Part shown: in pieces, positions 39,854 to 51,823 of the stretch
Numbering within the stretch: position 1 is the stretch's first letter
Layout of the letters: every line of letters starts with the position of its first letter
Program-made: the position numbers and the translations under genes
Source of the DNA: Acanthacorydalis orientalis
Taxonomy: Eukaryota > Arthropoda > Insecta > Megaloptera > Corydalidae
DNA length: 64,000 bases
Assembly: GCA_034766995.1 (NCBI GenBank)
Contig: CM068314.1
Span: forward strand, 40,540,808-40,604,807
Direction of reading: 5' to 3'
Notes under the pieces: generated by a model
Told to the model about the DNA's origin: nothing
Seen by the model: only the letters and a program-made list of their open reading frames with translations
Database searches by the model: none

Positions 39854-40309
39854 GAGTCGAGAAATAAATTAAAGAACATTTTAAAAAAGAATTGCAGAAA
39901 AGTTACTTAAAATTTATGTAAAAGGGAGACGCGAAATCATTCAAATTGAACGATTTTAAAGGAAGCTTCTTCACTATCTACGACTTTAAAATGTGGATCT
40001 TCTAATTTTTGTCATTTTGAACAATCCTTCTTTTAGACATGCACAGTTCGTATTTTTGAAACCTTAATCTTATGTATTACTTATACTTTTTCTTAGCCTC
40101 GCTATATTTTTTTACTCACTTTCAGTAATTTCTGTTATCCATCTACGGTTTTTATCCTTGTACTCTGTGTCATCAATTTCCATTTCAGACTTTTTATAGA
40201 TATAATTATGTATGCAACCCCATATTTCGTCTGGTTTTAAAAATAATTCTTGTTTAATACCATCTCTAGATGTTTCTACAACATAAAAATTTTTAAATTA
40301 AGACTTCAT

Positions 40310-40310
<1 letters not shown>

Positions 40311-40370
<60 letters not shown>
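40311..40370. repeat. (CT)n(TA)n microsatellite
   Basis: CTCTCT passes into TATATA. Confidence 0.95.
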
Positions 40371-40372
<2 letters not shown>

Positions 40373-40486
40373 TTTAACATTTTACACAATACAATTATTA
40401 AAAAGAATCCAATCTTCGGCTGTTGCAGTAGTTTTAATCAAGAATGGCATGTTTCTATCCCAAGTTTTAATAATAAATGAGTACTA

Positions 40487-40881
40487 CAATCAACCCTCCT
40501 ATAACGCAATTAATTTGGTGCGAATTAATTGCGAATTATATATAAACCGGGCTTAGTAAAACTCAGAAATAAGTACATACAAATCAAGATGATTCGTTCT
40601 GCATTATATGAAAACTAGTTTCTCAGAGCACCGTATTATTAGTTTTGATAAGGAAAAGCAGCAATGCTGCATCGTTTCTGCGTTTACAGGAGAATTCCCT
40701 GGCAACTGAAATTGAAAAATGGTGATGTAGGTGCATGAAAAAAACATGGTAATTCCCTATTAATTTCAACCGTAAAAGTGTAATAGAAAAATTCATGCTA
40801 TAGGGAAACTGCTTAAGCTCATTAAGTTGTATTATATAGAAACCGTGCTATAAGAGTACTGAGTTATAGGAGGTTTTACCG
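40487..40881. mobile_element. Tigger/pogo-type non-autonomous element (395 bp)
   Basis: The left end CAATCAACCCTCCTATAAC and the inward-read right end CGGTAAAACCTCCTATAAC are inverted repeats flanked by TA (40485-40486 and 40882-40883). CCTCCTATAAC-type ends and an internal GAAACCGTGCTATAAGAGTACTGAG region are typical of Tigger-like pogo elements. There is no transposase inside, so it would have depended on another element's enzyme. Confidence 0.82.
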
Positions 40882-41705
40882 TAAATACATTAATCCTTCT
40901 ACTTTTCTTTTAATGCATATTAAAAATCAATATTTTAACATGTTCACTGTACCTAGCAAAAAGTAATTGTAAAGGTTATATTAATCTTTATGAATACTTT
41001 TCGATAACAATTATCCATATGTTGTCAATCATTTTTGTATCGACTCTATCATTCAATTCAGTTTCGATGTTTTCATCATTAATTCTACATTCAATATTTC
41101 AAAACCAGTCATTTCTCAAGAGTATTCTAGTTAGATACTAAATTGATGTAATTTTCGTGGTATTTAAATTTATTTCATTGTATTCAAATTGATAATCATG
41201 CAAGAAAGAAACATGTATTGATTTATTTTTATATTACTGGAATTTATTGATATTCTTAATTATATATTTTTTTAATTTATCATATTCAGGTGCTAGTTTT
41301 GATACGCGTCATTGATAATTATATTTATCAATGACGGTCGAGAATTTAAAAAATTATAAAAATAGAATATCAAGAAATTTGGTATTTAATGTGTGATAAT
41401 ATAAAAACAGTAAATTCATTTTATTTTAATATTCGTCTTATTTAATTTTCTATTGATTTTGTTTTGCTACAAATCAATCTAAATACTTTATTATCACATA
41501 CTATTTATTTTAATTTAGAAATATGTATATATGACTTAAAATTAATGAACAGTAAATTATTTTATCCTTTGAAATAGCCAAGAGTTTAATAAAAGTTGTA
41601 TGAACGATTTCGTCTATTTCAATCACTTCTCTAGTAAATTTATTTCATATTTATGAGAAGAAATATCGCATGTTCACGGCTCGTGCTCAATGCAAAACAC
41701 TTTAG

Positions 41706-41846
41706 AGCTATGCGCTGATTCGCATACCGCCAAATTTAAATAACGTTGAAGGAGAACAGAAGGGTGATTTTAAAGACCTAATAAAACATGGTGATTTCGA
41801 AGATGTCAACGAAGACGATGCTGCTATAAAATCTAAATTGAATTGA
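41706..41846 (+). pseudogene. 46-codon acidic coding-like fragment, possibly transposase-derived
   Basis: Between a TAG at 41703 and a TGA at 41844 the frame reads SYALIRIPPNLNNVEGEQ, then GDFKDLIKHGDFEDVNEDDA and AIKSKLN. The acidic run and composition stand out against the AT-rich surroundings. Pogo/Tigger and jerky-like transposases have similar acidic stretches near their C-termini, but I cannot match it firmly. It lies 0.8 kb downstream of the Tigger-type element. It could be chance. Confidence 0.3.
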
Positions 41847-42778
41847 ACATGCGTATAACAAGACATGAAATATTCCAATAATTCAACTGTTTTCAGATAA
41901 CGGCTGTTTCATGGGAAAAAAGATTCAATTTAAAAGATAATGGAAAATTCTATAGTTTACTATAAAAGTAAACAATATAGAAAACAGTTCAGGAAATACT
42001 TATAAAGCTGTTCTAAGATAACTGAAAAATACAATCTTGACATTTATGTTGAACGATAAAACTTATTTATTGATAAACACTTTGTTTCAAATAATTCCTT
42101 ATAAAACATTATTTAATACTTAAGAAAACGTTCCTTTTATAAATAAATCTTATAAAATGTAATCAAAAATTATAATTATAGAAGTTCGAATAGAATTTAG
42201 ATGTGATAAAACCAATTATAGGTTCAACTTTTGAAAATTTTTAGCTAGAAAATAAGTTTAAATATCTGAAATTTAAATTTAAAAAAAAACTTTATTTAAT
42301 TAATTTCTTGCGAGAGAAAATTTGATGAGTCTATTATTCAATTTGTATATTAAATTCATTATATAATTCAAATTTGTATTACTCGTATAATGCGATCGAC
42401 TCGTTTTAGAAAATAAAATTGGCAGCTTAATTGTCGTGTTATTTTTTTAAATTTTTACAACGAATAATAAATTTCAAATATTTTAAAATGTAAAAACATG
42501 AAATAACAATAAATGAGTACCAGACCCAAATACTATTGGGTTAATGAACAATTAACTCTTTAAATTTCAATCATTATCAATTACAAATATAATGAAAATC
42601 TAAAGAAATAAAATAAATAGAACTAACGTTAGAAAATGTCTATAGATATTTTATTTTCATTGCATAAGAAAATTCAATTTTTTTAATCAAAAATTTATGA
42701 ATCTATTTTACAAATTAATTTTTCGCTTCATCACAAACCACAAAAAGCGAAGATACAGCTTTTTCTGTACCGTCTCGT

Positions 42779-42925
42779 TCTGAAGATGATGATTATCATA
42801 GATAGGTACTTGGGTTTTAGAAGCGCATCAACAACTGAAGATGATGACATCGCCATCTAAATGCAATAAGTAAAAATAAAAAATGATCAATAATTAAGAA
42901 TTAATTAATGAACATTTTTGATTAC
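42779..42925 (+). repeat. Short repeat, copy 2, with duplicated CTGAAGATGATGA motif
   Basis: Contains TCTGAAGATGATGATTATCAT and, 55 bp later, CTGAAGATGATGACATCGCCATCTAAATGCAATAAG. It then has a tail ending TTAATTAATGAACATTTTTG that parallels the copy at 18948-19100. No ORF. Possibly the terminus of a Penelope-like element; a LINE tail is another option. Confidence 0.5.
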
Positions 42926-43021
42926 AAAAATGAGTGTTGTTTTTCTATTTGCTTCAGATTGTAATCAAATATTTAATAATGAAAAATTCTCACATTTTTT
43001 AATACATTTTGTTCTTTTTAA

Positions 43022-43146
43022 TGCACACACACAAATGTAGACACACACATACACACTCATGTATACACACACATTCACACGCATGTACACACATACACAC
43101 ACACATACACACACACATATACATATATATATATTTATATATACAT
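43022..43146. repeat. (CA)n-rich tract ending in (TA)n
   Basis: The largest CA-dominated array in the window, with ACAC/ATAC variants. Confidence 0.95.
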
Positions 43147-44169
43147 GTATCTGACATTATATTGCAATAATAATTTAGAGTTTTTGTTTTTGTAGTTTTA
43201 TAAACTATTTTAAAATGTAAACGTACACATTTTTACATAATTTTTTTATAATAATTACCTATTAACACATTATTTTAGATTTCCTCATATTTTCCTTTTC
43301 TAGTCTTGAACCAAAAAATTGTATTTTGATATATTTGCATATTAATTTTATTATATAAAATTTATTACAAAGTATCGATAACAAAATATTAAATATTCCT
43401 TTGATAGAGTAACGCTTAGAGAAAATATTTTTACATTATAAGAAAATCATAAATCATGCTATTTTTTATTGGAAGAAAATATAACTTTAATTCTTATTTT
43501 CCTCAAAAAAAGTTTAACAAGTTCAAATAAAAGTTTCATATTTCGTTGCTATTTTTACAAATAAAATAAACAAGTTTCAAAATTCTAGGTATTTGAAAAA
43601 AAAAACAACTAAAATATGCTTTTTAATGAAATTAGATATTAGTATACCGTGTGATTTACATATTAGGGTCACTGTTATTTTTGATATTTTAAAAATAAAA
43701 ATGACCTTAATAATTTCAAAAATAACTTTAATAGTTTCCATATCAACCTGTAAACTACTATTGTCTACAATTATAATGGTACGTTAGAGAGAACAATACG
43801 GTACATTGTACGATGCTATACACAACTTGTTATGAACTTTGTTGAAATAATTTGATCATATTTATCGTTTACGTGATTCGCTATTATGTTATCGCTGTAA
43901 GAACAAACACAATTGTAATTTGATTATTTGCTTTTGACAATCAATTCCCGTTAGAGAACACATTCTGTCATATTAAAAAAATTAAATGAAATAAATTTCT
44001 AGAACCATAATTAGATATCTGTCCAATGGATATAAATCTATTATTATTGTTAGTATTTATATCTTAACAAATTGTGAACATTGAACTTTAATATATCTTT
44101 AATAAAATTTAAAAAATAATTAGTTTTTGGTGTATGTATAGTTTAATAAAATATAATTTACTTAATTAA

Positions 44170-44177
44170 TATGTATG

Positions 44178-44209
<32 letters not shown>

Positions 44210-44232
44210 TGTGTATGTATGTATGTGTGTAT
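44170..44232. repeat. (TA)n(TG)n microsatellite 200 bp upstream of the Elk exon
   Basis: TA core with GTATGTATGTGTG right side, inside the intron. Confidence 0.95.
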
Positions 44233-44410
44233 TTTATAAAGATACAGTATCTGCATTCCACGCAGAAAACATTCTGTCAATTTAAATGTATCGAAAATGA
44301 ATACTTTTACATCGAATTGTAAAAAAAGATCTCATAATAAAACGTTCAAAGTCTAACTCCATTATGATGCCCTGCAATCGATATCATAAAAAGAGATTTT
44401 TAAAATCTGA

Positions 44411-44434
44411 TTCGTATTTATTCTTTTGTTGCAG
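44411..44434 (+). promoter_or_regulatory. 3' splice acceptor of the Elk exon
   Basis: A T-rich tract (TTCGTATTTATTCTTTTGTTGCAG) ends in the AG that precedes the PAS exon. Using it leaves two bases (AC) to finish a codon, probably GAC or similar, followed by SNFVLGN. This fits the expected residue order of Elk channels. Confidence 0.85.
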
Positions 44435-44668
44435 ACAGCAATTTCGTGCTTGGAAATGCACAGGTCCCCACGTTGTACCCAATCGTGTACTGCTCAGATG
44501 GCTTCTGCGAGTTGACAGGATTCGCGCGCGCGCAAATCATGCAAAAAGGATGCGCGTGCAAATTTTTATATGGTCCAGAGACGAAAGAGGAACACAAAAC
44601 ACAGATTGACAAATCGTTAGAATGCAAAAACGAGCTGAAACTTGAGGTCATATTTTACAAGAAAAATG
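44435..44668 (+). CDS. elk: Internal exon of an Elk-type (KCNH) potassium channel, N-terminal PAS domain
   Basis: This 234-bp exon carries most of the cytoplasmic PAS (eag) domain of an Elk-subfamily voltage-gated K+ channel. In KCNH channels this domain packs against the cyclic-nucleotide-binding homology domain and tunes gating at the plasma membrane. Seen: a pyrimidine-rich tract ending in TTGTTGCAG just before 44435, a GTAAGT donor at 44669, and 77 uninterrupted codons beginning SNFVLGNAQ, with [20 protein letters not shown] in the middle, then [13 protein letters not shown] and ending IFYKKN. The exon begins with two bases of a split codon and ends with one. Known family: FCEL, MQK.C.CKFL and FYKKNG are KCNH PAS signatures, and the segment from GNAQ to YCSDG has the Elk spacing, one residue more than Erg. 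Reading on past the donor gives no PAS similarity, which supports the splice site. Eag or Erg identity is less likely. Other exons, including that for the MP..GLLAPQNTFLDTI start, were not found, so the gene is partial here. Confidence 0.93.
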
Positions 44669-44674
44669 GTAAGT
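44669..44674 (+). promoter_or_regulatory. 5' splice donor of the Elk exon
   Basis: A perfect consensus GTAAGT follows AAAAATG. It breaks the expected glycine codon of the FYKKNG motif after its first base. The reading frame stays open for about 60 codons afterwards but loses all PAS similarity, so this is the exon end. Confidence 0.9.
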
Positions 44675-45314
44675 CGTTTGTCTTTCTTACGTTATTATTA
44701 AATTCAGAAGTTAATCCGCATCGTCCTAAATCATATCAGCCTTTTGAAATTTATAATATTTCTTTTTGTTGTAAACACTTCAAACAATTTTTTACGTTTT
44801 TAACAAACAGCGCACGTATTATGTTTTATATCCAAATAAAGTTAGTGTATAATACTTAAGTTTATAATTTTGTTAATGATAAATTTATAAAAAATTTAAA
44901 TATTTACTTTCAAACTTTAAATAATAATATGAAATATCTACAATATATAAAAAGGTAAATTACCGAATTATATTCCTAAAAAAAATTTTATTAAAACATC
45001 TTTATTTTCTTCGCATACATTTTATTCTAAGCACTACGTTTAAATTGAATCTCAAATAATATAATTGATGTGAAAATATGAAAACACGAAAACTATTGTA
45101 TTTCATAACATTAGTGTACATTTTTTCCTATTAGCACTTAATTGAAATTCATCACAGAAAAAAATAAAATAACTACATTATTGAAAAACTCCATTACTTA
45201 CATAATTTCATTTTTTAATTATATAAATGAATTTGAAAGAATTAAATTCCATAACTTATCAAAATAAATAAAATCATATATTAAAAGTACTCTTCACACT
45301 TTAAATCATTATTT

Positions 45315-45315
<1 letters not shown>

Positions 45316-45376
<61 letters not shown>

Positions 45377-45387
45377 TTGTGTGTGTG
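45316..45387. repeat. (TA)n(TG)n microsatellite
   Basis: TA units pass into (GT)n. A pure TA tract lies at 45591-45655. Confidence 0.95.
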
Positions 45388-45589
45388 CCCGCTCGTTTAT
45401 GTTTATATACATATGAAAATATTTTTTGTTGAAAATATTTTCTTATATCTAGTACAAAAATAAATTAAGATTTTTACTTTTTTGTACACTCTTCTTTAAT
45501 TGTTCAATTATCTAGACATAAGTAACACGATAGAAAATCTTTAGTATTTCGTAACTCATCTATATTTTTTTATAAATATGTAAATAAAA

Positions 45590-45653
<64 letters not shown>

Positions 45654-46207
45654 GTACATGTAATAGATTTCATAAGTTAATTAACGTCGCTTAATGGTAA
45701 ATAATTGTTTAATTGTTAGAAAACATAAACATTTCACAAATATAAATTCTGATTGTCCCCATAAAAATATTGTTCACATAAAATTTTACATCAAGCTGAG
45801 CTTTATGATAGCGAAATAATAGTCGATAAAAACGAACGTATCTTGAACGATAAATGATAAAGTACATATTTTTTAAATTGATAATATACTTTCGGCAATA
45901 ATTTTATCAAAATATCTCTTTTTCCAAAAAAACTCATAGATAAAAGTTAATTAGTTAATTGTTTTTGTAATTGTGTAAATATTTATTCAATTTTTTTGGA
46001 GTGTAATTGTTTATAATACTGGAAAAACATTTGATGTTTAAATAAAAATAATGATCAAATATAAAAAAATGCAAGTATTTAATATGTACTGTACTGAATA
46101 TTTAATTTTTAATTTAAAATGATAATTCGTTTTTGATCTTGTATTTAAACCAAATTGAAATTATAAATTAAGAAAGTAAAAAAATATCACTATCATATCA
46201 AATGAAT

Positions 46208-46239
<32 letters not shown>

Positions 46240-46252
46240 TTGTGTATGTGTA
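46208..46252. repeat. (TA)n(GA)n microsatellite
   Basis: TATATA then GAGAGAGA. Pure TA tracts follow at 47343-47378 and 47771-47818. Confidence 0.9.
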
Positions 46253-47340
46253 TGTACATGTACATAAGTTATAATTAATACAGTATCACCACTGATTGCT
46301 TGAGTAATTTACTAGAAGTAACATGAAAACGTTGATGATACACGAATTTCACTAGTCTTGTGTAAAAGTGTCAAGAAGTATAATGTAAAAAAGTGTCAGA
46401 TCTCATTTACGCTTCCGTCGTCTCTAGTTTCAATCATAAATCAAAGTGATTGGTACACGTAAGAAAACAATCAACTATAAATTCACACTAGAAAGAAAGT
46501 ATAGATAACGGTTTAGTAATTTATCAGACCCGTATCATTTCTCTTTTTACTTTCACAAAATCGCAAAAAGCTCTGAAGACAAATGATTTATGTCTTATTC
46601 AATATTCAGCTATGTAGTGAAAGATTTGTTTTTAATAATATTTCTTTTATAATTACGAATATAGTTTGCATATATGAAAAATGGAACAAGATATTACAAG
46701 AGAATAATAGTAGTAGTAGGTACTATGCAAATGAATAACAGTTTAAAAATTAACATCACTTTAATTGTATAATATTGTGCAGTAAGCGTGAAATATTTTT
46801 TATAGAAATCTGAAACAACTTGAATTATGTCAAAAATAAATGTACTTTTTATGAAAACATAATTTTCAAACAGATATATACAGCGATATTAATGTTGTAC
46901 ACTATCTTCACTGACATAACAGTGTATAATATATTTATTTATGTCGACCAGAAATAGGTTGTATATACCTATTTGTGTTTTAACATAACAGTAACAAAAT
47001 AACAAGACTGAAAAGTGCACTAGAAAATAAATACTTCATGGATTAGCTTTACAAATAATGGCAGAAAATATATGACATGGCATTTAAAACAAAAATAGAT
47101 GAATATAACTCCCAGTGCATATTTATAGCATGGATACAAATAAAACGTTTATATCTTTGAAAATGACCGCACATAAGCGAGATATTAGTGTGTAGGACAT
47201 CATCAAAGATAACATCATGGAAAAAATCAGCTAAGTAATTCAACAGTGATCTTATTTTGAACAGTCGCTTAAATTTCGAAATACACCGTATTTATTTAGA
47301 TTTAAGTAATCTGTTAGATCAAAATGGTATGATAAAAAAG

Positions 47341-47380
<40 letters not shown>

Positions 47381-47771
47381 AGTAATTTTTTTTAATAAAT
47401 AGATGATATTATTTCTTACTGGACATTATTTATGTTTTGAACAAAATTAATGTCATTATAAAAATAATACACGTCATTCAATTTAGGATTATTCGATAAA
47501 AAAGACAATAATTTAATTATTTTGAGAGTTTGTTGACATCAAAATCTGACATCAGTGTTTTGCAGAGTTCAATTTATAGTCTATGGAAGAAAATGAATTC
47601 TATTTTCTTAATTTTTATTTTGTTTTCAAGCTTCAAAATATTTTATATGTATATTTTATTTATCTATTTCGTTTGATCAATACTTGAAGACATGTTTCAT
47701 TACAAATAATTCTATTATATAATCATACATTTGGAAAACCTATCCATTACAGTTATATTTACCTTATCATA

Positions 47772-47819
<48 letters not shown>

Positions 47820-48177
47820 TTATATAGCATAGTATAAATGTACATTTACTTTAATTAATTTCATTTTATTACTTTTACTATTTTATTGTTTCATTATATA
47901 TACTTCTGTTTTTTAGAGAATTGGTGAAGAAATAGATCCTACTAGTTGTTTATCTTTAGAATTTCTCATACATTTTGTTATAACGTTCTACTAATAAATA
48001 TATTTTTAAATTTTTGTAAGTAGGACACTCAGAAATATGTATTCTCAATTTCATATCTTTACAGTATAATATTACTTAATTTTATATTCTATATTTGTAA
48101 CAATTTCGTTTCTAATTCCTTTTGTAGATAAATATAATTTTTTCTTCATTATTTATTCATGTAAGTTATTTATTGTG

Positions 48178-48178
<1 letters not shown>

Positions 48179-48262
<84 letters not shown>

Positions 48263-48310
48263 AAGATAGATAGATAAATAGATAGATATAGATATATAAA
48301 TATAGATAGT
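48179..48310. repeat. (TA)n(GATA)n microsatellite
   Basis: Interrupted TA passes into GATA variants over 130 bp. Confidence 0.95.
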
Positions 48311-48829
48311 TAGATATGTGTGTGTATGATTTTTATACACATCTCAAGATAAAAATTTCAAACTTTAATCGCCAACATAACAACAGATGTAAGTGGCCAG
48401 TGAAGTTAATAGAATTAAAATGGAAAAAAACATTTAAATGTAATATAAAATTTCTGAATTCGTGATAAGAAACGTTCATTATTAAAATGAAACTCTTGAA
48501 AGAATGTATAAAGAAGTGAAAAAAGTTCTCTAAAACAAAATAAATTATTAAAAGTGGATACTGAAACTTTTCTTTCACAAAACAATAAACTTAAGTATTA
48601 AATGATCATTATATTTGTGTAAATTATTTCTTTCACTATGCTGTTTTTTTTCCGTAAAAAATATATTAATTTTGAACATATCTTTGTCGTTCGTACATTA
48701 CATAACAAACTTAAAAGATTATTAAACCGAATATATATTATTATTATTATTTTATTCCATTTCTGTCATGAAATCATCTTAATATTTATTTTTTATATTC
48801 TTATAGATGTTTTTTTTATTTATACATTT

Positions 48830-49508
48830 CAAGGGTGGGAACACTGCGGCTCGCAAGCCGAATTCGGGTCCCAAAGGCTACTCTGTTTGGTTCCCGAGAC
48901 AATATTGGATTTCATTGCCATTTTTCCTAAATTTTTATATTAATAATCTATAGTAATAAGTACAGTATGTGCCAATATGAGAATATTTTATATATAAACG
49001 AGTAAATCACATTATCTTTCCAAGCATCCATATGCATTATGTCCAAACTGCTGTTTAACTCTACGGTTATAGACAATTCTTAAAAAATATATGAAACTAA
49101 ACAATTTTGTTAATTAAGACTCGCTGAATGCAATGAAGCCAAATTCGGGACGAGTTACTGTGTAAATTTTTGAGAAAAATATATTTAAAAGTGTAACTTT
49201 TTACACGGTCTCGGCAACTTTTAACTGCAAAAATGAAGACTCAATCAGTCTTCAACGAGTAGAGATTAAACATATTCTGCTTTTGTGAGTAGGACTACTA
49301 CAAAGTTGTATTTTTTATTATTTGTATTAGGTCGGTAAGAAAATAATTGCAGTTTTGTACATAAATTTGAAGATCATAAGCTGCAATTATTTTTCTACCA
49401 ATCTAATAAATACAATTTTAAAATAATATTTTCTGTGGGTCTTAAACATTCAAAAATGTATGAAAAGTATTAAATGTGACTTATTATTAAAGAAGTTGCC
49501 CACCCTTG
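48830..49508. mobile_element. Non-autonomous hAT-like element (679 bp) carrying a nested MITE
   Basis: The left end CAAGGGTGGGAACACTGCGG and the inward-read right end CAAGGGTGGGCAACTTCTTT share their first ten bases. Flanks ATACATTT (48822-48829) and ATATATTA (49509-49516) agree at six of eight positions, a decayed hAT-size duplication. The GC-rich left end (GGCTCGCAAGCCG) is a familiar feature of hAT families. No transposase remains. An 80-bp mariner miniature sits at 49327-49406. Confidence 0.8.
49327..49406. mobile_element. 80-bp minimal mariner MITE
   Basis: TTAGGTCGGTAAGAAAATAA on the left and TTAGATTGGTAGAAAAATAA read inward on the right form near-complete inverted repeats, each continuing into TTGCAG. 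TA flanks lie at 49325-49326 and 49407-49408. Only about 25 bases separate the repeats. The ends match the family at 34582-35097 and 37540. It is inserted inside the hAT-like element, so it is the younger of the two. Confidence 0.88.
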
Positions 49509-49880
49509 ATATATTACATAATATACTGAAATTAACAAAATTATAAATTCATTTATTTTTATTCATAAATTCAGTTAATATTTTTTTAACATAATTCTGT
49601 AATTTTATTTATTGGGCAATTATGGAGAAAAAAACGCTATTCACTGTTAGTTGTCATGTACATAAAAGGAGTTTGATTATTTGTTTCAAAAGATACTTCT
49701 TTCTGTAAAATGAATATTTTCATTAATCGTATTTCAAATCTGTATGTAATATTCGACTAAAAATATTACTTCAAGTTAATCGATGCAAGTGTACACTTCG
49801 ATATTTCAAGTTTAAATCACCACTAACATTATTTTCATCACCTTATGTATATATGTTTATTCATAAAAGATAAATATCAC

Positions 49881-49884
<4 letters not shown>

Positions 49885-49943
<59 letters not shown>
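49885..49943. repeat. (TA)n microsatellite
   Basis: About 28 units. Confidence 0.95.
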
Positions 49944-49945
<2 letters not shown>

Positions 49946-50484
49946 GAGAGAAGGCATAGCAAAAGTTAACAGCGTGAACCCGTCCCGTAACGATGACAAA
50001 TTAACTTCATAACAACGACGATCAAACTCCTAACCTGCGTAAGTGAAGACCAATTCTCTGTACATATCTAAGTATGTCGGATACACACGTATATGTGATA
50101 CATAACGTATTTTAATGTGTCAAGGGGTGTTATTTATGACATTTATATGGAAACAGTTTTAAAGGCTAAACTATCAATGCACAACGATGCGTATAGGAAA
50201 TTTTCCGTTTAACAATAACGATAACATTGTCAATTCTGGAAAAAAACATAACACGTGTCGCATATACAAAACATACACGAAAATATCAAGCGGAGCGTAT
50301 TCCAGTGAAAAATGAACCAGTTGTGTAAAGTAGCACAATTTATGACGTGATGTGTAGATTTTTTTAATAAATTTCGTATAATGCGCACGGCGGAGTATGT
50401 ATCATTCGAATACATTATTTGTGTCTTTATTTTTATAATGTAACTGCGACATATATTGTCATAATGCTTAATTTATAGTATGAA

Positions 50485-50489
<5 letters not shown>

Positions 50490-50549
<60 letters not shown>
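50490..50549. repeat. (TA)n tract abutting the left end of a mariner
   Basis: Pure TA up to the first base of the element's terminal repeat. Confidence 0.95.
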
Positions 50550-50555
<6 letters not shown>

Positions 50556-51817
50556 CAGTGCAAAAGTTCGTATACGATTTGAAATTTAAGCTCGAACGAT
50601 TATTTTTCCCAAAATACGCTTTTATTAATCAGTTATGTATTCGCCATCGTTTTATGCAATCATTTTCCAACGCTCAGGCAGCTGATGGATTCCTCTTTTG
50701 TAAAAGCCGCGCAGTTTTTCGGTAAAAAAAGGATGTGAGGTGGTTTTTGACGGCCTCCACGGTGTCACATTTTTTTACCGTTTAAACAAGCGACCGGAAC
50801 AAATAATAATCCGAAGGTGCAATGTCCGGAGAATACGGTGGATGCAACATGATTTCCCATTTTAACTGCTTCCGTTTCTGCAAAGTCAGTTTTGTTGCAT
50901 GTGGTCTTACGTTGTCGTGGAGGAAGATGACCGCCTTGCGATTGATCAAAATCGAACGCTTTTCTTTAATCGCTGCGTTCAGTTTAATTAGTTGTTGACA
51001 GTACTTCTTCTTATGCTCGTTTCACCGCGTGGGAGCAGCTCAAAATATACTACACCTTTGCAATCCCACTAGCAACAATTTCAACTGATGCAAGACAGCT
51101 TTGACGACTGGTTCGGTCCCTTCATTTGCTTGTTTCCGCGTTCGTCTGTGTCGGACGTTATTGTACAGGATCTATTTCTCATCGCCAGTCATCAATCGAT
51201 CAAAAAATGGCTCTCTGTTGAGGCGTTCAAGCAAATAAACTACCGAAGAGATGTGATCAAACTTGTTTTTTGTCAGACAATAAGTGCGGCATCCGTGTAC
51301 TGAGTTTCGGCGTGAACCTTAACTTCTTTAAATGCCGAAATTCAGTCGATCTGTCAACGTTGAGTGTCTCGGAAACCTCTTCCGTCAAAATTCGCGAGTT
51401 ATTGTCAACTAAAGCGAACACAACATCGTCGTCGATCTCAGTAGACCGTCCAGAGCGGGTGTTGATCTTCGATATTTAAATCACCAAGTCGAAATTTAAT
51501 ATTCCATTTTTCTTCGCAGCTGGAAGTGATGATGCTTGGTCTAAATAAACCTGCTAAATGTTTTTCGTTGCTACGCCAACGGTTACTCTTTTCTGAAACT
51601 CATACAACCTAACGCGATGAAAGTATCTTTTCGTTGTCCATTTTCAAAAAATTTTCTTACACACAAATCGAATCGAAACAAATGCATCTAATGCTCAAAT
51701 TACAGCTGTGACTGTTACCTTTCAAACGATATATAACATGAATACATTACAATCACGAACGCTGCCAGGTAGCACTCTTAACACCACCTATTGAATCATA
51801 TACGAACTTTTGCACTG

Positions 51818-51823
<6 letters not shown>
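50550..51823 (-). mobile_element. Full-length dead mariner inserted in a (TA)n tract
   Basis: The 1274-bp element has near-identical ends: TTGGATCAGTGCAAAAGTTC on both sides, continuing GTATACGATT on the left and GTATATGATT on the right. Long (TA)n tracts abut both ends (from about 50490 and to 51896), with TA at 50548-50549 and 51824-51825. The transposase on the minus strand is disrupted. Confidence 0.92.
50600..51640 (-). pseudogene. Decayed mariner transposase of the TTGGATCAGTGC family
   Basis: Minus-strand fragments keep transposase order: EIDDDVVFALVDNNSRIL and LNVDR (second HTH), DRLMTGDEK at the first catalytic Asp, VIFLHDNVR at the second, and PDIAPSDYYLFRSLV at the third. The Trp codon after DEK is a TAG stop (51172-51174), a further in-frame TGA lies after RCSIF, and frameshifts separate the blocks. 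All three catalytic Asp codons survive. I recognise it as a SETMAR-like mariner lineage distinct from the TTAGGTTGG copies. Confidence 0.85.

Larger units (their letters stand above)
40884..44410. other. Intron upstream of the Elk exon
   Basis: Contains the acidic fragment at 41706, the repeat at 42779 and CA/TA tracts. No further channel exon was found. Confidence 0.55.
44675..48821. other. Intron downstream of the Elk exon
   Basis: Microsatellites only. I looked for the next PAS segment (FWCLLDIVPIKNE-like) here and further right and did not find it. Confidence 0.55.

Noticed and set aside
44364..44651. Other open frames overlapping the Elk exon on both strands
   Set aside because: They are shadows in the wrong frame or strand of a well-supported exon.
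44669..44859. Continuation of the Elk frame past the exon
   Set aside because: It follows a consensus donor and shows no PAS similarity; it is intron read-through.
50480..51479. Plus-strand frames within the mariner at 50550-51823
   Set aside because: The transposase is on the opposite strand; these are antisense shadows.
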